Assembly: GCA_019279435.1 (NCBI GenBank) | Contig: JAAALK010000289.1 | Coordinates: 53,695,164-53,759,163, forward strand | Source of the DNA: Zizania palustris | Lineage: Eukaryota > Streptophyta > Magnoliopsida > Poales > Poaceae | Direction: 5' to 3' | Length of the DNA stretch: 64,000 bases | Shown here: positions 1 through 9,059 of the stretch, piece by piece | How positions within the stretch are numbered: the first letter of the stretch is position 1 | How the letters are laid out: each line of letters begins with the position of its first letter | Program-made: the position numbers and the translations under genes | The notes under the pieces: generated by a model | Seen by the model: only the letters and a program-made list of their open reading frames with translations | The model's database searches: none | What the model was told of the DNA's origin: nothing

Positions 1-1760
1 CTATGAATAAAGCATGCCCACGTGACCCCTACCCCATGCCCCGCATCGATCAACTCATTGATTCTATAGCTAGCTCCGAGCTCTTGAGTTTCCTCGACGC
101 GTACTCCGAATACCATCAAATATGGTTAAAACGCGAAGACGAAGCCAAGACAAGATTCATAACTCCTTCCAGAGTCTTTTGTTATGTCTGAATGCCTTTC
201 GTCTTAAGGAATGCCGAGGCAAAATTTTCCATATTAATTGCTAAAGCTCTAGGTCACTAGATAGGACGCAATGTCGAGGCCTATATGGATGACATTGTAA
301 TAAAGAGTGCTTTGAAGCACCAACATAGTCTAGACTTAGCAGAAACTTTTAAGAGCCTCCGAGCATGTGGAGTTCACCTCAACCTTGAGAAATGTATCTT
401 CGGGGCTCAAGCAGGAAAAAATTTAGAGTATTTAATTTCGAGCAGAGGAATCAAAGATAGCCCAATGTAGATAAGTGCACTACAAAGGATGGCTCTGCCA
501 GAAAATTTAAAGCAAGTCGAGAAGCTTGCCGGACGCCTCGCAACCCTTAGCAGATTTCTGGCATGATCTGTGGAGCGGAGCCTCCTGATATTCAAAGCTT
601 TGAAGGGGTCCGAAAGTTTTGCCTGGACACTGGAGTGCCAAAAGAGCTTTGATGAAATTAATGACTACCTCAGCAATCTTGCAATGATTACTGTGCCCCT
701 TATAGATAAAACTCTCCTTTATCTCGCGGCAACAGGCTTCACTGTTAGTGTAGTACTTTTTCAAGAAGTGGACTTCAATGGTAAGCTGGTGCAGAACCCA
801 GTATACTTCATATCGAAAGCTTTGTCTAGAGCCAATGGCCAATGGGGAATGGATCTCATTGACCCCTTCCCGATGGCAAAAGGTAGTTTGAAATTTGCAG
901 TGGTAGCAATTGAATATTTTTTAAATGGGTCGAAGCCGAGCCCCTCACCACTATCACTTCTAAAAATGTACAAAAAATTTTCTGGCAAAATATTATTTGC
1001 AGATTTAGAGTACCTAGGCAGCTTACAATTGACAATGGCACCCAGTTCGATGCCCAGCCTTTCAGAGAATTCTGCGAAGGCCTTGGTATCCAAATGTGCT
1101 TTTCAGCTGTCCATCATCCCCAATCCAACAGATCCATTTAGCAAGCCAATGATAATATTTTGTGGACCGAGGAACTCCTAAAGATTTTGTGGTCCATCCG
1201 GACCACTCCAGCCAGGTCTACAGGTTTCATTCCATTCCGGTTATTGTTTAGAGATGAAGCCATGATGCCGATGGAGCTAAAAGGAGGTTCTCTCCGCACC
1301 ACGAAACCATAAGTTGCAAATGAAAGGCAGACTTCGCTTGACTTTACCGAAGAAACAAGGCTTCGAGCTGTTGCCAATCTGATGAAGTACCAACACCAGA
1401 CGAAGACATGGTACGACCCGAAGGTAAAGCTTAATGAACTTAAGCCGGGTCATTTTGTACTGTGAAGCATAATTGCTCTAGGAAAATTGGGAAACAAATG
1501 GGAAGGACCATACATCATCTTGCGTTCAGAACGCCCCAGATCTTTTAAATTAACCAATTTAGAAGGGGAAGAATTAAAACATGCATGGCATGTGGTGCAC
1601 CTTAAACATTATTTCACTTAGGGGCTCCTTGTAACGGGTTGTAAACACCTTTCTAAATAAATAAATCTTATGGTTCGAATTATGCATACCTCTCAAAATG
1701 ATTCCTACCCTTGGTGGACGCACTAGGGGAACATACCTGATTGCAGAGGTAAGCATCATT
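1..1760 (+). mobile_element. X: relic of a Tat-lineage Ty3/Gypsy element (pol and 3' flank)
   Basis: The sequence parallels element A's pol (16380-18790) and the start of A's post-pol region, then stops matching near 1757, just before the LTR at 1766. The left part lies outside the window. In A about 5 kb (117-bp repeats and antisense gene) separates pol from the 3' LTR. Here pol ends at 1620 and an LTR begins 145 bp later. X is therefore either a separate, truncated element into which A inserted, or a partner in an LTR-LTR recombination. I favour a truncated element; CATAC (1761-1765) would be A's left target copy, which cannot be tested because A's right end is missing. Confidence 0.8.
3..1620 (+). 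pseudogene. pol: Gypsy pol fragment: reverse transcriptase, partial RNase H, integrase core and C-terminus
   Basis: Reverse transcriptase palm is present from the start, with NKACPRDPYPMPRID near the 5' edge and the catalytic YMDD box at 282-293. It is followed by the RT connection and the start of the gypsy-type RNase H up to about 838. The frame then jumps, without a stop, into the integrase core (GMDLIDPF near 850), so the rest of RNase H, the archaeal-type RNase H and the integrase zinc finger are missing. The integrase C-terminal region, with a KWEGPYIILRS-like motif, ends at 1620. Stops at 189 (TGA), 258 (TAG) and elsewhere break the frame. This is a dead copy of the same family as A. 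Confidence 0.82.
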
Positions 1761-1765
1761 CATAC
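1621..1765 (+). other. Post-pol flank of X up to the LTR
   Basis: AT-rich sequence with overlapping AATAAA signals (about 1655-1667), similar to the post-pol sequence of A at 18788-18925. It may be the remnant of a polyadenylation region for pol RNA. No coding capacity is visible. Similarity to A ends about 1757. Confidence 0.5.
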
Positions 1766-2256
1766 TGTTGGGGGAAATTGCTCCATTTTCAGGACTTAGA
1801 GGTTAATAACTCAAAGACTCACTAAGCTTCGGAGCTGATGGGCTCTTGCTCAAAGTTGGAGGCGTTAAGCCGAAGGGTGCCTCGATCTGAAGTCCAAAGA
1901 AGCCCTCCGCAAGATACGAGCCTCCAAAGCTGAGCGACAGGATTGATAAGATGTTTGGCTTATCCGTTTGCCCCGGATAGCTTTACCCTTTTAACCCTAC
2001 TCAGGGTACCGAATAGTTTCTACTATGTCGGTTGTAATCTAGGGGTAAATAGGTCTTTTCCTTAGACATTTTTTCCTATAAATACCCCCCTCTCTACCCT
2101 GTAACGGGGACCGAAAACTCAATTACTCGAATACACTCAATCGAACTACGCAAGCTATTATCCGTTCGGAGGCTTGAGCTAGTCCTTGATCACGAGCTCT
2201 TAGTTTGTTTGTTCTTGATCTCAGAGAACCTGTTAGTGTAATCTTTTACGCCAACA
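1766..2256 (+). repeat. 5' LTR of A (491 bp)
   Basis: It starts TGTTGG and ends CCAACA, a perfect short inverted terminal repeat. It matches 23982-24441 almost base for base over the shared 460 bp. It is followed two bases later by a primer-binding site, which fixes the 3' edge. Confidence 0.93.
2077..2084 (+). promoter_or_regulatory. TATA box in 5' LTR of A
   Basis: TATAAATA followed by a C-rich stretch, placed late in the LTR where the U3/R core promoter of plant LTRs lies. The same box is in the 3' LTR at 24294-24301. Confidence 0.7.
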
Positions 2257-2258
2257 GT

Positions 2259-2276
2259 TGGCGCCGTCCGTGGGGA
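2259..2276 (+). promoter_or_regulatory. Primer-binding site of A (tRNA-Asp-like)
   Basis: The motif TGGCGCCGTCCGTGGGGA begins two bases after the LTR. Its first eight bases fit the 3' end of plant tRNA-Asp; the middle differs from the usual Asp site, so the tRNA assignment is tentative. Confidence 0.75.
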
Positions 2277-2463
2277 ACCAAGTTCTAGAAGCTTATTCTC
2301 TACTGCTGACTGCACTTCGAAGAACACTTACGGAGGAGGTCCTCGGAGTCCCAAGATTCCGCGCACCCTTCGATAAGGGGCTTCTTAGTGCGGTTCGAAG
2401 TCCTTCGCTCGCCTTCCCAGATCAGTCGAAGTCCCCGGTCTTCGGACCTCTCCGTGGCTAGCT

Positions 2464-3369
2464 ATGCCTCCGAAGCGAAGCCAAGTCTCGGGTCCTCTCC
2501 GAAGGTCCCCTCGGACCACCGGAGCCGGACCCTCAACTGCTCCAACGATTCCTGAGGATGCCACTGGGCATCGAGTGCCCAGGGGTCCCCGAGCTCCCCC
2601 TACGGTGCTTCGGACTGATTATGTCAGCTCCCAAGACCCGGAGCTGCCCTCCGATGAAGACGAAGACCTTCCTGGAACCGAAGCTACTCAGTTAGCAAGG
2701 CTTCAGGAGGAGGTGGCTAGGTGGAGACAAGAGGCCGCCGATCGCCTCCGCACTCAAGTCTCCACCGAGACTCCAGAAGGGCCCCAAGACGGTGGTGCTC
2801 GCAATCTTCCCGAAGCTGTCCAAGTCCCGGAGGAGGCTGAGAACGCATCTTTCGATGATGAGTCTCCGCTACATTCGGACTTGCAAAGAGTGCCCTTTGA
2901 TCCCAGATTCAAGTCCTCGAAGTTGCACAAGTATTCCGGTGGGTCAGACCCCGGAGAGTTCGCTCGCTTCTATGCCCTGGCAATAGAAGCAAGCAGAGGG
3001 GTGCGCAACAGTATGGCAAAGTGCTTCCCCCTCGCTCCCGAAGGCGTGGCGCTCCGATGGTTCTGGTCCTTGAAGCCAGGATCGATCAGGTCCTGGGAGC
3101 AGTTGAAGAAGAAGTTTGTGAGCAAATTCCAGGGTACCTTTGTGGCCCCGATGTCGATAGGGAGTTTGTTCCAAGTAAAGCAGCGAGTGGGAGAAACACT
3201 CCAGGAGTACTTCACGCGCTTCGCCCACACCAAGTCACAGATTAAGGGCCTGTCTACCTCTTTGGTAGTCGACGCCGCCCGCGAAGGGGTGCTAAACCCC
3301 GACCTCCTCAGCAAGCTCCATCAGAAGCCAGTGATGTCTCTAGCGCAGCGGATGGCATACTTTGAATAG
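2464..3369 (+). CDS. gag: Gag polyprotein of A (interrupted by TAG)
   Basis: The first ATG after a 187-bp leader opens 301 codons. Residues 1-60 are basic and proline-rich. An acidic stretch (about 60-75) and a coiled-coil-like segment (about 76-95) follow. Residues 140-300 carry the retrotransposon gag (Retrotrans_gag) region, with KLHKYSGGSDPGEFARFY and the GETLQEYFTRFA motif. The frame stops at TAG (3367-3369), where FEQYAKVEE-like sequence is expected, so the stop is probably a decayed Gln codon. Gag forms the cytoplasmic virus-like particle. A zinc-finger remnant lies downstream. Confidence 0.85.
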   Translation: MPPKRSQVSGPLRRSPRTTGAGPSTAPTIPEDATGHRVPRGPRAPPTVLRTDYVSSQDPELPSDEDEDLPGTEATQLARLQEEVARWRQEAADRLRTQVSTETPEGPQDGGARNLPEAVQVPEEAENASFDDESPLHSDLQRVPFDPRFKSSKLHKYSGGSDPGEFARFYALAIEASRGVRNSMAKCFPLAPEGVALRWFWSLKPGSIRSWEQLKKKFVSKFQGTFVAPMSIGSLFQVKQRVGETLQEYFTRFAHTKSQIKGLSTSLVVDAAREGVLNPDLLSKLHQKPVMSLAQRMAYFE

Positions 3370-3894
3370 TATGCCAAGGTGGAGGAAGGCTGTCTTCGGT
3401 GAGACGGAGCACCCGCACCTACCCTCCGAGAAGTTAAGACGGATCCAGAAGCCTCGGCTCCTCTACAACCCCCTCAAGACAGCCGCTTCAACGAGCACAA
3501 GCGAGGGAAGAAACATTTCCGTTCGGAGGTGCTAAGAATTGCACCCTCCATTCCGAAGGCACCTACCAGTTATCAGCAGGCGCAAAGCTTCAAGGATGGA
3601 GCACCAAAGCCTCAAGAAAGAGCACCTGGTAGGCGCTAGAGTTTTTTCTACTGCGTGCATGGCGACAATAGAAGCCATGACACGAAGGATTGCAAGCAGT
3701 GTTGGCCCTTCGGGGCGACTACCTAGGGCGAAGTACCGGGTGGGGTACTTTGGATCGAGCCCCACCAGCGGCACGGTCAGAGCCTCTGCAAATCGTGGCC
3801 CGAGCCGGTGTCCCCCGAAGCCCCCATGCGACCTCTGGTGGCCAATATTATGCCACCGATGAAGTAGGAAGACCCACAAGACCGCGGCAAATGA
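3370..3894 (+). pseudogene. gag: Degenerate C-terminal gag of A with zinc-finger remnant
   Basis: Between the gag stop and protease no frame stays open for long. A histidine/cysteine motif, YCVHGDNRSHDTKDC, lies at about 3648-3706 in a shifted frame. It resembles the CxxH...H....C knuckle in gag of Tat elements. Frameshifts on both sides make this a broken part of the gag-protease polyprotein. Confidence 0.6.
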
Positions 3895-4170
3895 GTGGTC
3901 CTGCCCATCTCCAGAGGGGGGACCCTCGGGAACATGTCCAAAAGACAGCGGCGTGAATATGTCCACGAGGTTGGGCACATTGGAACTTCGAGCTCTGCAG
4001 AGGGGATGCCAGAGTGGTCTCATGTGCCCATATCATTTACCGCCAGTGATGCCGCGGGGGTAAAATTTCCCAATGCTGACCCCTTGGTCATCTCTGCAGA
4101 CATAGCAGGGGTAGAAGTCCGAAGGATCCTGGTGGACGGCGGGAGCTCCGCAGACATACTTTTCGTCTAG
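3895..4170 (+). pseudogene. pro: Aspartic protease of A, cut by Copia insertion
   Basis: The sequence FTASDAAGVKFPNADPLVIS leads into the active-site motif VDGGSSADILF, with the catalytic Asp codon at 4135-4137. This is the retroviral-type aspartic protease that cleaves Gag-Pol. The frame meets TAG at 4168-4170, and five bases later the Copia element begins. The rest of the domain resumes at 15552. It is non-functional in this copy because of both the stop and the 11.4-kb insertion. Confidence 0.8.
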
Positions 4171-4175
4171 GCCTT
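4171..4175 (+). repeat. Target site duplication, left copy (GCCTT) of S
   Basis: GCCTT directly precedes the TG start of the Copia element. An identical GCCTT follows its CA end at 15552-15556. Removing the element and one copy rejoins A's protease in register. Confidence 0.95.
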
Positions 4176-4740
4176 TGAGGAGCCATGCTGAATAGCGTGG
4201 GCCTCATGGCTCCAGATGTGATGAGTCATTGTCAACGATAGTCAAAGAGGACAGAAGATGAGAGGAGATCTGCTGTTTCGTGGGCCACGTGTGACTCAGG
4301 TACACGGGCAGCGAGCGACTGTCGGGCAGAGGGGCCGCGAAGTCAGGCTGGCCCAATCCGGGTATATGGGCTAGGAGCAGCAGAAGACCACTGGGCTGTT
4401 GACCAGGATTGACTCAGATACATGGGCGGTGAGTGATTGCCGAGCTGAGAGAGCTGCGGAATCGGGCCGGCCCAATCCGGGTACCTGGTGCAAAGTCGGT
4501 GGAGGCTTTGTCAGTTTTGGCGCAAAACTGACAACCGTTGATCTTGTATCGGACTGTCCAGAAGAGAAGCCGTAGTCTCTACGAAAGCTTAGCTTCCGGA
4601 TAAGTCATCTGTATCTCTAGGCCCACAGTCAGTCAGTCGAGTCTGTAAAAAATCCTAAGGGCAGTTGAGTCTTTTCTTTTATTTCAGCGTCTGTAAAAAA
4701 CCCTAAGGGGCTGGTGGAATATTCCTAGTGTTGGGCAGCC

Positions 4741-4748
4741 TATAAATA
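4741..4748 (+). promoter_or_regulatory. TATA box in 5' LTR of S
   Basis: TATAAATA followed by GGGCCCC; the same box is in the 3' LTR at 14090-14097. This is the likely core promoter for the genomic RNA, giving a long R-U5 that contains the palindrome-rich part. Confidence 0.75.
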
Positions 4749-5840
4749 GGGCCCCAATCCCTAGGGTTAGGTCACCCTTCTAGAATTCACTTTTCAATCA
4801 TTTGGGTCACTTTTGTTCTCTCTGTTCCCTGTTCGTTCTCGTGTGCGCCGCTAGGATATTTGCTGTTTCCTCTTGAGTTCATCCCGTTTGTTCTCTTTCT
4901 GGATGATTCTATTCCTGCTGGTTCATGTGTAGCAATTCATTATTAGCTCTGCTGTTTCATTTTGATTGCGCAGCCATTTTATTCATATGCGAATGCTTCT
5001 CTGTTGCTTATGTTCTTCACGTGAGGAGTACTAGTTCTTGCTGGTTGCAAATAGTACTACTTCACTGTAGCAACAGTACACTAGTACTCTAGCTTTGCTT
5101 TTTCCTGCACAGCTTTTTGATCGATTTAACAGGGCCAAGTCCCTTTTCTGGCTGTTTCTGGTGAAGCCCCCTTCTTTTGTTCGAAGTCCCTCAGCTCCGT
5201 GAGGCAGGCTTCGATCTGATATCTTCGAGGGCTTTGACAGAACTTAACTTCGCTCTTGTCCTGTGAATCTAGCTTCGAAGTATGTTTTGTGCTTAGTCTG
5301 TTGGCTTGTCATACTTCGACGGTCTTTGCGAAGGTGATCTCCGACTTGAGCTATTTGAAGTCAATACTTCGACAGGCAACGAAGTTGGCTTCGAAGCATG
5401 TCTCTCTGGTAGACTTCGCTTGGAGAGTGCTGTTGTCCTTTTCGAGGGTCTCAGTTCGTGGGTTCGGAGCTTGTCGTTCGAAGTGTGCTTGTGGCCTTCG
5501 ACTTCTTCTGTGGCAACATCTGTAGACTTCGTTTCGAAGCTAGCCTGTGGTTTGAAGGTTATCACTTCGGTAGTCATACCTTTATCAAGCTAACTTCGAA
5601 GATAGAGTGTAGGCTTCGATTTTGTCTTGCTGCTGTGTGTGTGGCTTCGCTACTCTTTCGAAGGTTACTTTTCTGTGTACTTTGTTCGAAGCTTTCTGTT
5701 CGAAGTCTAGCCTTCGAAGTACGTTGTTCGAAGCAGGCTTTTTCTACTCTCATACTTCGCTTTGAAGCATACTTCGTTCTCTGCCACAAACTAGGTTGGA
5801 CCAAACAACCTTCGGCACGCCAACGACAACCTTCGCTCAA

Positions 5841-5920
5841 CTTCGACACAGCGAAGCAGGCTTCGACACTGCGAAGCAGGCTTCGACAGTGCGAAGCAGA
5901 CTTCAACACAGTGAAGCAGG
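5841..5920 (+). repeat. Four tandem 20-bp hairpin repeats in 5' LTR of S
   Basis: Four exact-period copies of a unit like CTTCGACACTGCGAAGCAGG (5841, 5861, 5881, 5901). Each unit is an imperfect palindrome (CTTCG...CGAAG) able to fold into a short hairpin. The 3' LTR has only two units. Confidence 0.85.
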
Positions 5921-6243
5921 CTTCGCCAAGTTTCGAACAGGAGACAGATTTTGAACAGTAACTTCTCATCTCAGTCCATGTGTACTTAGATTATTTCACT
6001 GAGAAGTTTGATCTGCCAGGTCTTGAATATTTTGTTTATCTGCCTATTAGCACTGCATTGGTGTTTCTCTGATTTTGACACCTGTTGATTCTAGGCCAGA
6101 TACCTTTAGACTTAGGCTTTCTGTTCACTCTCAGCTGCTTAGTCTTTCGAGGTGTGTTGGGTGTTGGGAGCAGGCCATTGATTCAAAAGAATTTTTTATG
6201 CGCCCATTCACCCCCCTCTGGTCGCTACTTTCGGTCCTACAAG

Positions 6244-6255
6244 TGGTATCAGAGC
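6244..6255 (+). promoter_or_regulatory. Primer-binding site of S (initiator tRNA-Met)
   Basis: TGGTATCAGAGC, complementary to the 3' end of plant initiator tRNA-Met, begins two bases after the LTR. This is the standard site for plant Copia elements. Confidence 0.92.
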
Positions 6256-6306
6256 CTGGTTAGGGTTTTTCCATACCTTAATCGGTTCTAAACCCTAGTA
6301 GTGATC

Positions 6307-8997
6307 ATGACGTCTCCTGGCAAGGTCCCGTCCTTGGAAGCCTATGGCTATAACTATTGGAAGACTCGCATGCGAGCCTATCTTATGAGCCAAGGTTCGG
6401 ACATCTGGGACATTTGTGTTCATGATACATTTGTTATATTGCCAGTTGCTGAGCATGGTACTCCTGGTATCATTACCCATCATCTGAGCAATAGTAAAGC
6501 TGTGAACATTATGTTTTCTGGTCTAGGTCCCATTGAGTTTGAGCGTGTGAGCCATCTCTCCACTGCGAGAGAGATCTGGGCTACCCTCAAGGCACACCAT
6601 GAGGGAACAACCCAGGTCAAGGCTCGGCTCTATCAGACCTACCGGCGTGAATATGAAAACTTCACACAGAAGCCGGGTGAATCTGTTGAAGCGTTGTTTG
6701 GTCGTTTTCAATCGATCATAAACAAGCTTTGGGACAACAAGGCTGAGGGTGCTCAGTTAGTCTCAGATCACGAGCAGGCGCTCAAGGTTCTCCATACCTT
6801 GGATCCAAAGAACTAGGAGATCAAGGTATCCTCTATTGTTGAGAGCACTTCTTATGATACCTTGACTATTTCTGAGTTGTTTAGCAAGCTGAAGGCCACT
6901 GAGGTTGATATCCAGCTGAGATCAAATCTCACTAGCTCTGGATCAAAGTCCCTGGCCGTTGCTACACTTTCTGTTGATCCCTCTTCTGTGAGCTGTGCTG
7001 GGTTCTCTTTGATGTCTATCACTGAGGACCAGCTTGAGTCTTTGGGAGATGATGATTTGTGTCTTTTTAACAACCGGGTGCGTCGTGTTTACGACAAGAG
7101 AATGTTAAAAAGACATGGCACAAAATCCGGGTGTTTTGAGTGTGGTGATCCAGGACACTTCATCGCCGAGTGCCCCAAGCGCAATGGTCACAAGAAGGGC
7201 ACCGGTGGTGTCTTCCATGACTCCGGCAAGCACGAGAGCTCCTCCTTCAACAAGGGCAAGCCGAAGACCAGATTCTTCAAGAAGGCCCTGAAGGACTACC
7301 GGCGAGAGAACAAGAAGCGCGACAAGGCCTTCTTCGCCGAGATGGAGAAGAGCTACTCCAAGCAGTCCACGTCTTCTTCCTCTTCATCGTGCTCAAGCGA
7401 TGAAAAGATTGTCATCAGGAAGGGGAAGGACAAGGATGATCCGGCGGGCCTCTACTTCATGGCTTTTGGGGACAGACCGAAGAGCCGCTAACACCAGCGC
7501 CGAAGATCCCGCAAGAGCTTCTGCTCAATGGCTCTTGGGGATAAGGAAGAGAAGAGCTCCTCCGATGACTCCGACGATGACGACAACAAAAAGGTAACAT
7601 CTTATGAGCTCGAAATCGTTGATTTACTTGAAAGCAATCGTCAGGAGTTAAAATATCGGGAAAAACTGCTTAGGGGGGCCAAGAAGAGGATATATGAGTT
7701 AGAGAGTGAGCTTGCCGTAGCCAACGACAGAATTGAGAGTCTATCTTCTTCCCCCTGCTTGGGTGATAGCAGTGAGTGCCCGAAGTGTGAGGTGCTTCTG
7801 TGTGACCTGTCGACTTTGAAGTCCAGGTACACAGAAAGGGTTGATGAGAGGGACGCTTTGGCCACTGAGCTTGAAAGTGCTCAGCTAGAGCTGAAAGATG
7901 CTCAAGCCACTGTCATCGCACCCTGTGTTGATTGCCCATCTCATCTAGCTGTTTTAGCTGAGCTGAAAGCCTAGGGCGATGAGCATTTGGGGGATTTGGA
8001 GAGAGTGAGAGCTGAGCCTACACAGACTAGGCTAGAGCTTGAGAAATTGTCAGTTCCACCCACTGTCTGTGAGAACTGCCTGTCTCTTAGACTTGAGTTG
8101 ATTAAGCTGAAAGCCAAGAAGTCTGTCCAGGTAGATAGCGAGTGTGAGACCTGCTTATCTCAAGTGGAGGTACTAGCTTCCTTGAGAGAGGAGCTAGCTG
8201 ATTCTCAGAATGAGAACTTTTACCTCCGTTCTATCCTGAGTTGGATCAGTGCCCGAGAGCCACATCTCGGCATGATGATCTAGCAGTTCAAGAGGCAGGA
8301 TGGGTTTGGGGTAGGTAACACCTACACCAAGGCTGACTTTGAGAGTGCCATTAGTCGGGCAGTGGAGTGGAGTAAAATGACTCCTGAGCAGACATATCCC
8401 AAGACTCACTCCACTGAGACTTCCCTGGCTAGTCAGCCCAAGGATGGAGTGATCCATGAACAGCCCAAAGCTCCACCCAAGAAGCCCATCTGGGTTCCAA
8501 AGCCCAAACACCTCCACACTTCTCTTGACTCTCTTCCTGGACCATCTCAACCCAAGAAGACTACACCTAACACCACCAAGCCCAAGAATCCCAAGCCTCA
8601 ACCACATCCCAAGAAGCCCACCTATCATTGTGAGTACTGTCAGAGAGACGAGCATCTTGCGGAGTTTTGCTTCAGGAGGAAGCGGGTTGAGAGAGCAAAG
8701 AGAGATCGTGGTGGTCAGGAGCAGTTCTACCAGCAGGGTGGTAGACTACGAGTTCCTCGACGCGGGGAGAGGCTGGAGGCCAGGCCGCGTCGTGTAGGTG
8801 GTGGTAGAGGAGACGACTTTCTTGCCCGTGCTCCAGTTGGTGGTGGTTGTTCTGGCAGAGCTCCAGGCTGTTTTGGCTACGGTCCTGGACCTCGTGGCCA
8901 AGGTTTTAGGAAGAACCATGGACCGCGCTTTGAGCCGCGTTTTGGTCCAAATTCTTGTGATGGTTTTCACTTTCTGTCTTTTGAGCAGATGGCTTGA
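6307..8997 (+). pseudogene. gag: Gag of Sirevirus-type Copia S
   Basis: One frame runs from ATG 6307 (start of MTSPGKVPSLEAYGY) to 8997, broken by TAG 6814, TAA 7489, TAG 7972 and TAG 8281. Residues 1-170 are a Copia gag (UBN2-like) domain. A CCHC knuckle, CFECGDPGHFIAECP, is at 7132-7176. A Lys-rich and Ser-rich linker leads to a long acidic coiled-coil segment with spaced CxxC pairs (about 7600-8260). A proline/lysine-rich stretch and a second knuckle, CEYCQRDEHLAEFC, at 8629-8670 precede a Gly/Arg-rich tail. Two zinc fingers and the coiled coil are typical of Sirevirus Gag. Most stops look like CAG to TAG changes. Confidence 0.88.
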
Positions 8998-9059
8998 CAT
9001 TGGTTTAGCTCTTTTGCTAAACCTGGTGCCGGACCATTTGCTCCTCCTTATGACCACTG

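Larger units (their letters stand above)
4176..6241 (+). repeat. 5' LTR of S (2066 bp)
   Basis: It begins TGAGGAGCCATG and ends CGGTCCTACA, and pairs with 13524-15551. The second half is packed with CTTCGAAG-like palindromes. The length difference from the 3' LTR is mostly explained by four versus two copies of a 20-bp hairpin repeat. Confidence 0.95.

Noticed and set aside
2258..2461. Possible small upstream ORF before gag of A
   Set aside because: It has no ATG, starts within the primer-binding site, and ends before the clear gag ATG. It is best seen as leader.
5256..5969. Overlapping 90-170 codon ORFs on both strands in the LTRs of S (also 14606-15271)
   Set aside because: They arise from dense CTTCGAAG palindromes, which encode similar Phe-Glu-rich peptides on both strands, and lie in the LTR.
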